Notes under the pieces: generated by a model | Told to the model about the DNA's origin: nothing | Database searches by the model: none | Seen by the model: the letters and a program-made list of their open reading frames with translations, nothing else | Translations under genes and position numbers: made by a program | Shown: in pieces, positions 5,490 to 11,391 of the stretch | Position numbering within the stretch: the first letter of the stretch is position 1 | Layout: every line of letters begins with the position of its first letter | NCBI GenBank assembly: GCA_945836565.1 | Contig: CAMALN010000032.1 | Coordinates: forward strand, 1 to 11,391 | Length of the DNA: 11,391 bases | Source of the DNA: an uncultured Lachnospiraceae bacterium | GTDB lineage: Bacteria > Bacillota > Clostridia > Lachnospirales > Lachnospiraceae | Direction: 5' to 3'

Positions 5490-6239
5490 ATGGTACATTT
5501 TGTAGGGGCAGGAACCGGAGCGCCGGATCTTATAACAGTTAGAGGGATGAGGCTTCTTGAGAAGGCTGATATAATTATATATGCAGGTTCACTTGTGAAT
5601 CCTGAGCTTTTAGAATATGCGAAGCTGGATTGTAAGGTGTATAACTCTGCACTTATGACCTTGGATGAGGTTATAGCAGTTATGGAAAATGAGCGAGATG
5701 CAGATATAGTCAGGCTTCATACCGGGGAACCGAGTATATATGGTGCAGTGCGCGAGCAGATGGACAGATTAGATGAGCTTGGCATAGAGTACGATTCCAC
5801 TCCTGGGGTGAGTGCGTGCTTTGGTGCGGCAGCCTCGCTAAATATGGAATATACACTTCCGGGGATATCCCAGACATTGATTATCACGAGGCTGGAGGGA
5901 AAAACTCCTGTTCCAACCGGGGAGAGTATAGAAAGTCTGGCATCACATCAGGCATCCATGGCGATATATCTGAGTGCAGGTATGCTTGAAGCATTGGCTG
6001 AGAAGCTAATTGCAGGAGGATACAATGAGGACACTCCTGTTGCACTTGTATATAAGGCGACCTGGCCGGAAGAAAAAAAGCTTGTATGTACATTGAAGAC
6101 CTTGGCTGCCGAAGCGAATAAGGCCGGAATTGCCAAGACCGCCGTTGTATTGGTAGGAGCTGCAGTGGCACAGAGCGGTTATGAAAAGTCTCGATTATAT
6201 GCCGCCGACTTTGAGACGGAATTCAGAAGGATAAAGTAG
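5490..6239 (+). CDS. cbiF: Cobalt-precorrin-4 C11-methyltransferase CbiF
   Basis: CbiF uses SAM to methylate C11 of cobalt-precorrin-4, giving cobalt-precorrin-5A. The 249-residue protein is a full-length tetrapyrrole (corrin/porphyrin) methylase. The N-terminal V-H-F-V-G-A-G-T-G-A-P-D-L (2-14) starts the tetrapyrrole-binding half. G-E-P-S-I-Y-G (79-85) and S-T-P-G-V-S-A (103-109) belong to the SAM pocket. The following I-S-Q-T-L-I-I-T-R and T-P-V-P segments are specific to the CobM/CbiF branch rather than CbiH or CbiL. It is the first gene of the second cbi block and lies behind the tandem repeat spacer, with cbiG only 19 nt downstream. Its product is the substrate of CbiG, so the gene pair encodes consecutive steps. 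The identification is firm. Confidence 0.95.
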   Translation: MVHFVGAGTGAPDLITVRGMRLLEKADIIIYAGSLVNPELLEYAKLDCKVYNSALMTLDEVIAVMENERDADIVRLHTGEPSIYGAVREQMDRLDELGIEYDSTPGVSACFGAAASLNMEYTLPGISQTLIITRLEGKTPVPTGESIESLASHQASMAIYLSAGMLEALAEKLIAGGYNEDTPVALVYKATWPEEKKLVCTLKTLAAEANKAGIAKTAVVLVGAAVAQSGYEKSRLYAADFETEFRRIK

Positions 6240-6258
6240 GATTTAGTAGGGTGAGATT

Positions 6259-7389
6259 ATGCTGAATATAATTACATTTACAAAGAAAGGGGAGAAGCTT
6301 GCAGGACATATCATGTCTATGCTTTCGGATGAAGACACGCGCCACATAGACGGAAGAGCGGTAAAGGGGGAAGAGCTGATGTCAGACATTGGAAGTATGT
6401 TCGCGGCAAGGGAGCAAATCCTGTTTATCAGCGCTACTGGCATAGCCGTAAGGAAGATAGCCCCATTTGTGAAGGATAAGCTTACTGACAGTCCGGTTCT
6501 TTGTATGGATGATACAGCTAGGTTTGTGATACCTCTTCTTTCAGGTCATATGGGTGGGGCAAATGCTTTCGCAAATAAGCTTGCGGAATTAACGGGCGCA
6601 ACGCCTGTTATCACTACTGCAACAGATAATGCGGGAATTTTCGCCATAGATATATTTGCCCGGGAGCATAAGCTTGCCATAGTGAACAGGGAAGGGATAG
6701 CAAAGGTATCGGCAGGACTTTTGGACGGCAAGGCTTTGCAGGTTATTATGGATGTCGATGAAGAGCTTTGCAGGAAGCTTGAGACAGAATTAAGGGCTGG
6801 AATTGGCGAAGACAAATTAAATATAATAACTGTAAATGAAGCTAATATAAAAGCAATTAAAGAAAAAAATGATGGAGAAATAAATTATGATACAATGATA
6901 GCTGCTGAAAATGATGCAATAATTGAGTCAGTAGATAGAGCAAGATATGTATCAGTGCTTATAACATATGAAGCGGATAAGTCATGGGCAGATTTGATTC
7001 TCACTCCCGGAAGATATGTGGTAGGCATGGGCTGTAAGGCCGGAAAGAGTTTTGATGAGTTAAAGGGATTTCTGTCAGAGCTTCTTGTTGAAAAAGGTAT
7101 AAGCGAGAAAAGCTTAGTGGCACTTTGCTCTATAGATGCAAAGTCTAAGGAGCGGGGACTTATTGAGTTGGCAACAGAGCTTGGTATCCCATTTATTACA
7201 TATACAGTCGAGGAATTAATTTCGCTTGAGGGAAGGTTTAATGATTCGGATTTTGTGAAGGATACGGTGGGTGTAGGGAATGTATGTGAGCGTTCAGTTG
7301 CGTTTTATATGAAAAATGCCGGAAAGATAGTGGTGCAGAAGGTAAGCAAGGATGGCATGACCTGTGCGATAGGGAAAATCGATGAATAA
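6259..7389 (+). CDS. cbiG: Cobalt-precorrin-5A hydrolase CbiG
   Basis: CbiG opens the delta-lactone of cobalt-precorrin-5A and releases the C20 two-carbon unit as acetaldehyde, giving cobalt-precorrin-5B for CbiD. The N-terminal domain (about 1-150) has the hallmark L-L-S-G-H-M-G-G-A-N (Ser95, His97) and I-T-T-A-T-D (118-123) followed by F-A-I-D. The C-terminal CbiG domain (about 250-376) contains V-V-G-M-G-C-K-A-G and L-C-S-I-D-A-K. The central part holds an unusually polar, AT-rich stretch (residues about 186-234, nt 6814-6960), rich in Asn, Lys, Glu and Ile, which looks like an expanded linker. The ribosome binding site is the AGGGTGAG segment just before ATG 6259. The 376-residue length is at the upper end of what I would expect. 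Identification is firm. Confidence 0.94.
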   Translation: MLNIITFTKKGEKLAGHIMSMLSDEDTRHIDGRAVKGEELMSDIGSMFAAREQILFISATGIAVRKIAPFVKDKLTDSPVLCMDDTARFVIPLLSGHMGGANAFANKLAELTGATPVITTATDNAGIFAIDIFAREHKLAIVNREGIAKVSAGLLDGKALQVIMDVDEELCRKLETELRAGIGEDKLNIITVNEANIKAIKEKNDGEINYDTMIAAENDAIIESVDRARYVSVLITYEADKSWADLILTPGRYVVGMGCKAGKSFDELKGFLSELLVEKGISEKSLVALCSIDAKSKERGLIELATELGIPFITYTVEELISLEGRFNDSDFVKDTVGVGNVCERSVAFYMKNAGKIVVQKVSKDGMTCAIGKIDE

Positions 7390-7418
7390 TAACAAAAGTA
7401 ATATTTAGTGAAATAGTG

Positions 7419-7442
7419 AGAATAGAAACAAGAATAGAAACA
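7419..7442 (+). repeat. Perfect 12-bp tandem duplication between cbiG and cbiH
   Basis: AGAATAGAAACA occurs twice without a gap, at 7419-7430 and 7431-7442, within the 67-nt cbiG-cbiH gap. Perfect identity suggests recent slippage. It lies just upstream of the cbiH ribosome binding site. No hairpin or promoter is apparent there. Confidence 0.8.
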
Positions 7443-7456
7443 AAAACGGTAGGAAG

Positions 7457-8212
7457 ATGAAGGATACAAGTTTGAATAGTAATAATATAATATATATCGT
7501 TGGCTTAGGCCCCGGTGACGAGAAGATGATGACAAAGCAGGCAGAGGAGGTTCTGGCAGGCTGTGATGTTATAGTGGGATATACACTTTATTTGGAGCTG
7601 CTAGGGGGCAGATATCCGGATAAGGAGTTGCTTAGCACGCCTATGAAGCGTGAGATAGAACGCTGCAGGCTGTGCTTTGAGAAGGCACACGAGGGAAAGA
7701 AGGTTGCTCTTATTTGCAGCGGAGATGCCGGCGTATACGGTATGGCGGCACCTATGTATGAGCTTTTGCCTGAATACGAGGGTGTTGAGCTCTGTGTGGT
7801 ACCGGGCATAACAGCAGCAGTAAGCGGAGCAGCGCTTCTTGGAGCACCCATTAATCACGATTTCTGTGTTATAAGTCTTAGTGACTTGCTTACACCATTT
7901 GAGCTTATCGAGAAGAGAATACGGGCCGCGATAGATGGAGATTTCGCGATAGTACTGTATAATCCGTCGAGCAAAAAACGGAGTGATTATCTGAAAAGAG
8001 CCTGTGATATTATGCTAGAACAGGGTGCAACGCAGGATAGAGCCTGTGGGTATGTGTGGAATATTGGCCGTGAGGGAGCAAGCTCGCGAACCCTGACACT
8101 TGGGGAACTCCGGGATACGGAGGTGGATATGTTCACCACGGTATTCATAGGTAATTCACAGTCATATATTGAGAATGGTAAATTGATTACTAAACGCGGA
8201 TATAGGATATAA
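7457..8212 (+). CDS. cbiH: Cobalt-factor III / precorrin-3B C17-methyltransferase CbiH
   Basis: CbiH methylates C17 and performs the ring contraction that yields cobalt-precorrin-4, the substrate of CbiF. The 251-residue protein is a tetrapyrrole methylase. I-Y-I-V-G-L-G-P-G-D (12-21) opens the fold, S-G-D-A-G-V-Y-G (88-95) is the CobJ/CbiH version of the SAM motif, and V-V-P-G-I-T-A follows. L-Y-N-P-S-S-K-K-R (167-175) and the W-N-I-G-R-E-G segment are specific to the C17 branch. The ATG at 7457 has AGGAAG immediately before it, a tight spacing. A TTG at 7472 with AAGGAT (7461-7466) 5 nt upstream is an alternative that would drop five non-conserved residues. No C-terminal extra domain is present. 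A 94-nt AT-rich gap separates it from the triple fusion gene. Confidence 0.94.
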   Translation: MKDTSLNSNNIIYIVGLGPGDEKMMTKQAEEVLAGCDVIVGYTLYLELLGGRYPDKELLSTPMKREIERCRLCFEKAHEGKKVALICSGDAGVYGMAAPMYELLPEYEGVELCVVPGITAAVSGAALLGAPINHDFCVISLSDLLTPFELIEKRIRAAIDGDFAIVLYNPSSKKRSDYLKRACDIMLEQGATQDRACGYVWNIGREGASSRTLTLGELRDTEVDMFTTVFIGNSQSYIENGKLITKRGYRI

Positions 8213-8306
8213 ATATTTATAAAGTATTTTAAAAATAGAAGTTAGGTATTAATAATCTTAGTTTGAAATATATTTGCATTCTATGAATGACAATATAGGT
8301 ATAAGT
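8213..8306 (+). other. AT-rich gap between cbiH and the cbiJ-E-T fusion
   Basis: I see no hairpin, promoter pair or repeat that stands out in this gap. It contains upstream in-frame starts for the fusion gene (TTG 8274 and ATG 8283) that lack a Shine-Dalgarno sequence. AGGT at 8297-8300 is a weak site well placed for ATG 8307. Confidence 0.4.
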
Positions 8307-10559
8307 ATGAATGAGAAAAAGAGAGTAATTTTATATGCAGGAACTACGGAAGGTAGGGTATTGGCAACTATGCTGTCAGCAGCAGGAGTTGATACCCTGC
8401 TTTGCGTTGCCACAGAGTATGGACGAGTTGTACTTTCCGAGATGCCGCATATTGAGGTCAGAACCGGCAGGCAGGATGAGGCACAGATGTATGCGGAGAT
8501 TACAGACTGTGGTTGTGAGCTGGTGGTAGATGCAACTCATCCGTTTGCTACAGCGGTTACTGAAAATATACGACGTGCTGCTAAAAAAGCAGGCAGGGAA
8601 TATATTAGAGTGGCTCGTGACACTAAGGCAGAATATATACGAGATAACGTGCTAAGTGTTTCTTCAGTGGAAGAATGTGTCAAGGCTCTTGAGAATACAA
8701 ACGGAAATATTATGTTAACAACCGGCTCGAAAGAGCTTGGGGTATTTGTCGACAGCGGCATATCTTCTGACAGACTATATGTACGTGTATTACCGGGACT
8801 GGAAAGCTTAAAAATATGTAAGGATTTAGGCATAGAAGGAAAGCAGGTTATAGCTATGCAGGGACCTTTTTCAGAGGAGCTTAATATTGCACTTATGAAA
8901 CAGTATGATATAAAGCATCTGGTTACAAAGGAAAGTGGAGCAAATGGCGGTTTTCCGGAAAAGCTAAGTGCGGCAGGTAAGCTGGGAGTAAATACATACG
9001 TAATTAAAAACCCTGAAATGACAGAAGATAATACAGGATATGCTACAGAAAATAATTGCATAAATAATAACGGGAATAACATACAAGATAATGTGCAGGT
9101 ATTCGACATGAAAACTGCTGTTTATGAGATTGCGAAGCTTTTGGAGATAAATTATAAGCCTAAGATAAATATCAGGCTCATAGGTACAGGCATGGGAGCT
9201 CTATCTATGCTTACCCAACAGGCAGTTGAGGCAATAGAAGAGGCTGATTATATTATCGGTGCCGGCAGACTTATTGAGTCTACAAAGAAGCTGGCTGTAC
9301 ATGCTGTAGAGGCTAAACCATATTACAAGGCTGAGGATATAGTTGCTTATATTGAGAGACTTTATGTAAACTTATATTCGGATATAAAGGTTGTTGTATT
9401 ATTTTCAGGCGACACAGGCTTTTACAGCGGATGTAAGTCAGTATATGAGGCTTTGATGAAGCTTGACTTTGTTGATGCAAATGTATTGCCGGGAGTATCC
9501 AGCATAAGTATGATGGCGGCAAGATTTAGTACGTCATGGCAGGATGCGCATATTGAAAGCTTACATGGAGTAGCTGAAGCGGACTTTGACGGTATATATA
9601 AAGGCTTAGTAAATGAGCAGTGTCTTAAGTATAATAAGACCTTCTTACTTTTGTCGGGCAGAGTACAGCTTATCAGGCTGCTGGAGAGATTAACTCAGGT
9701 ATTGGATATAGATAAGATATGCATAGGCTATCAGCTTTCATATGAGAATGAAAGACTGTATTCCGGTTCGACGCAGGAAATACTGGATATGAGAGATGAG
9801 CTCAAGGATGGTCTGTATGCGATGCTCATATATCGTAAGAACGCATATAGTACAGAATGTGAGGAAGATAGCAATATGCAAATGTATGACAAGGAGCATA
9901 AGGCAGGCATAAGTGTGGATGATGTAGAAAAAAATAGTAGGCACACATATGACAAAGAGCATCTGTCAGGTATAGGTGCGGATAAGAACAGATACCTTCG
10001 TGATGAGCAGTTTATAAGAGGCAAGGTTCCGATGACCAAGGAGGAGATAAGACACTTGGTTATCTCCAAGCTTAGGCTTGCTGATGACAGCGTGCTTTAT
10101 GATATCGGTTGCGGCACGGGCTCGATAAGCTGTGAGGCGGCGGCTGTATCACATGGTATTAAGGTGTATGCTATGGATGCTTCGAAGGAAGCTATTAGCC
10201 TGACAAGGCAGAATGCTCAAGCACTGGGACTTTCAAATATATCTGTTACAGAAGGTGCTGCGCCGGAGGCTTTAGATAAGCTGCCAATGGCTACACATGC
10301 ATTTATCGGTGGAAGCGGAGGCAGACTTAAGGATATACTGGAAAGGCTATACAGCATCAATCCGCATATGAGAGTTGTGATAGATGCAGTTAGTATGGAA
10401 ACCGTTGCAGAGCTGTCAACTATTGAAGAGGAATTTAACGTAGTAGATATGGAAACGGTGGTTGTGCAGGTGAGCAGACTTAGAAAGCTTGGTTCATATC
10501 ATATGCCAAAGGCTGAAAATCCTGTATATATTTGTTGCTTTGAATTTTGTGGGATATAA
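8307..10559 (+). CDS. Triple fusion: precorrin-6A reductase CbiJ/CobK + CbiE + CbiT
   Basis: Three corrin enzymes lie in one 750-residue chain. Domain 1 (about 5-235) is cobalt-precorrin-6A reductase: Y-A-G-T-T-E-G-R (10-17) and D-A-T-H-P-F-A (75-81) are CbiJ/CobK landmarks for NADPH-linked reduction. Domain 2 (about 287-512) is CbiE, the C5-methyltransferase: L-I-G-T-G-M-G (to residue 297), F-S-G-D-T-G-F (366-372) and L-P-G-V-S-S. Domain 3 (about 568-750) is CbiT, the C15-methylating decarboxylase: Y-D-I-G-C-G-T-G (598-605) binds SAM and G-G-S-G-G is typical. The three steps are consecutive, turning cobalt-precorrin-6A into cobalt-precorrin-8, so the fusion could pass on intermediates. Polar linkers at about 233-270 and 513-567 join the domains. 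CbiE-CbiT fusions (CobL) are well known; adding the reductase is less usual. Start 8307 is chosen for its AGGT site and family-like N-terminus; 8283 or 8274 are possible. Confidence 0.93.
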   Translation: MNEKKRVILYAGTTEGRVLATMLSAAGVDTLLCVATEYGRVVLSEMPHIEVRTGRQDEAQMYAEITDCGCELVVDATHPFATAVTENIRRAAKKAGREYIRVARDTKAEYIRDNVLSVSSVEECVKALENTNGNIMLTTGSKELGVFVDSGISSDRLYVRVLPGLESLKICKDLGIEGKQVIAMQGPFSEELNIALMKQYDIKHLVTKESGANGGFPEKLSAAGKLGVNTYVIKNPEMTEDNTGYATENNCINNNGNNIQDNVQVFDMKTAVYEIAKLLEINYKPKINIRLIGTGMGALSMLTQQAVEAIEEADYIIGAGRLIESTKKLAVHAVEAKPYYKAEDIVAYIERLYVNLYSDIKVVVLFSGDTGFYSGCKSVYEALMKLDFVDANVLPGVSSISMMAARFSTSWQDAHIESLHGVAEADFDGIYKGLVNEQCLKYNKTFLLLSGRVQLIRLLERLTQVLDIDKICIGYQLSYENERLYSGSTQEILDMRDELKDGLYAMLIYRKNAYSTECEEDSNMQMYDKEHKAGISVDDVEKNSRHTYDKEHLSGIGADKNRYLRDEQFIRGKVPMTKEEIRHLVISKLRLADDSVLYDIGCGTGSISCEAAAVSHGIKVYAMDASKEAISLTRQNAQALGLSNISVTEGAAPEALDKLPMATHAFIGGSGGRLKDILERLYSINPHMRVVIDAVSMETVAELSTIEEEFNVVDMETVVVQVSRLRKLGSYHMPKAENPVYICCFEFCGI
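9885..9983 (+). repeat. Duplicated segment inside the CbiE-CbiT linker
   Basis: The 36-nt stretch at 9885-9920 recurs at 9948-9983, 63 nt (21 codons) later, with 29 of 36 bases identical by my alignment. The peptides are Y-D-K-E-H-K-A-G-I-S-V-D (527-538) and Y-D-K-E-H-L-S-G-I-G-A-D (548-559). The offset keeps the frame. The segment lies wholly between the CbiE and CbiT domains. Confidence 0.75.
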
Positions 10560-10575
10560 TGTGATTAGGTAAACT

Positions 10576-11391
10576 ATGGGTAGAGAGATACGACATAATT
10601 CCATAATGATATCGGGTGTGAAGAGCGGAAGCGGTAAAACCATGATAAGCTGTGCCTTGCTAAGCATGCTCAAGCAAAGAGGTGTAAACGTGGGTGCATA
10701 TAAATGCGGTCCCGATTATATAGATCCCATGTTTCATCAGAAATGCATCGGTGTTCCTTCGGAAAATCTGGATTCGTTTTTCTTAGAGGAAGAGCAATTG
10801 AAGGAGCTTTATATGAGAAGCATCGAGGAGCATGCAACACAGCTTAGCATAGTTGAGGGTGCTATGGGACTCTATGATGGTATCGGTGGAACAAGCGAGA
10901 ACGCATCAGCCTATGATGTGGCATCAAAGCTTGGCATACCTATAGTGCTTGTAGTTGATGCACATGGTATGGGACGATCTATACTTCCGCTTGTATCGGG
11001 GTATCTAAGCTTCGACAGACATAAGCTTATCAAGGGAGTTATCCTGAATCGTGTATCAGGGGCACTATATGTCAGGCTAAGGTATATGCTGGAGACAGAG
11101 CTTGGTATAGCTGTGTGCGGATATGTTGAAAAGCAGAGTGAAGCCTTTGATAGCAGACATCTTGGACTGGTTATGCCGGATGAGATAGATGACATAAGGG
11201 GTAGGCTTATAAGCTTATCAAAAACAGTGGGAAGAAATTTGGACATTGAAAAAATACTCGATATTTCCAAAACTGCAGAAGCTATAAAATTATCCAAAGA
11301 TACATCAAAAGAAACGTCAAAAAACCAATCAAAAGGCACATACAAAGAAATAAAATGTAACAGAACGAATAAAAAACCGGATAATAATTCT
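10576..11391 (+). CDS. cbiA: Cobyrinate a,c-diamide synthase CbiA, N-terminal part
   Basis: CbiA amidates the a and c acetate side chains of cobyrinate using ATP and glutamine. The 272 codons seen here run open past the right edge. They contain the ATP-binding, dethiobiotin-synthetase-like domain: P-loop G-V-K-S-G-S-G-K-T (14-22), K-C-G-P-D-Y-I-D-P (43-51) and V-E-G-A-M-G-L-Y-D-G (93-102), followed by V-V-D-A and L-N-R-V. The glutamine amidotransferase domain would lie beyond the window. From about residue 235 the protein becomes a polar, Lys/Ser/Thr/Asn-rich tail (nt about 11278-11391) where a short inter-domain linker is normal. AGG at 10567-10569 is 6 nt before ATG 10576, and the gene follows the triple fusion by 16 nt. 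The alternative CobB (hydrogenobyrinate) is less likely given the Cbi-type neighbours. Confidence 0.93.
   Translation, partial: MGREIRHNSIMISGVKSGSGKTMISCALLSMLKQRGVNVGAYKCGPDYIDPMFHQKCIGVPSENLDSFFLEEEQLKELYMRSIEEHATQLSIVEGAMGLYDGIGGTSENASAYDVASKLGIPIVLVVDAHGMGRSILPLVSGYLSFDRHKLIKGVILNRVSGALYVRLRYMLETELGIAVCGYVEKQSEAFDSRHLGLVMPDEIDDIRGRLISLSKTVGRNLDIEKILDISKTAEAIKLSKDTSKETSKNQSKGTYKEIKCNRTNKKPDNNS

Noticed and set aside
8537..9109. Minus-strand open frame of 190 codons opposite the CbiJ domain
   Set aside because: It lies entirely within a well-conserved gene, shows no domain of its own and no start signal.

Overview
This is an AT-rich, densely packed, single-direction region that looks like the chromosome of a low-GC anaerobic Firmicute. 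Lachnospiraceae or a related Clostridia family is my best guess, from the heavy use of ATA (Ile) codons, AGGAGG-type ribosome binding sites and Cbi-type (early cobalt insertion, oxygen-independent) corrin ring enzymes. Nothing in the window fixes the genus.

Layout, all on the + strand: cbiC (47-679) and cbiD (686-1828) come first. A four-gene cassette follows: an OmpR-type response regulator (1916-2611), an ABC ATPase (2696-3622), an ABC-2-type permease (3625-4362) and a histidine kinase (4382-5308). An AT-rich spacer (5309-5489) holds a degenerate tandem array with a 13-bp period and a candidate promoter. The cobalamin genes then resume: cbiF (5490-6239), cbiG (6259-7389), cbiH (7457-8212), a cbiJ-cbiE-cbiT triple fusion (about 8307-10559) and the N-terminal part of cbiA (10576 to the right edge). 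I see no RNA gene, insertion sequence, integrase, CRISPR array, cobalamin riboswitch or strong GC-stem terminator.

How the genes work together: the corrin enzymes cover a continuous stretch of the anaerobic B12 pathway. The order of action is CbiH (C17 methylation and ring contraction), CbiF (C11 methylation), CbiG (lactone opening, loss of C20 as acetaldehyde), CbiD (C1 methylation), CbiJ (reduction), CbiE and CbiT (C5 and C15 methylation plus decarboxylation), CbiC (methyl shift giving cobyrinate) and CbiA (a,c-diamide). Earlier steps (CbiK/X, CbiL) and later ones (CbiP, CbiB, CobU/S) are not in the window.

The four-gene cassette resembles the regulator/transporter modules that sense and expel peptide antimicrobials (LanFEG/BcrAB-like). 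It has an E-loop ATPase, a small six-helix permease and a kinase with one membrane helix and no visible outside sensor domain. Three copies of TTAACCTTTT, 11 and 12 bp apart, lie over the end of the response regulator gene and the -35 position of a candidate ATPase promoter. They are very probably the regulator's operator. The kinase would then be inside its own regulon while the regulator gene is outside it, and read-through could couple the downstream cbi genes to the same signal. This embedded cassette and its regulatory layout are the most unusual part of the window. The next are the CbiJ-CbiE-CbiT fusion and the long polar linkers found between domains of several Cbi proteins.
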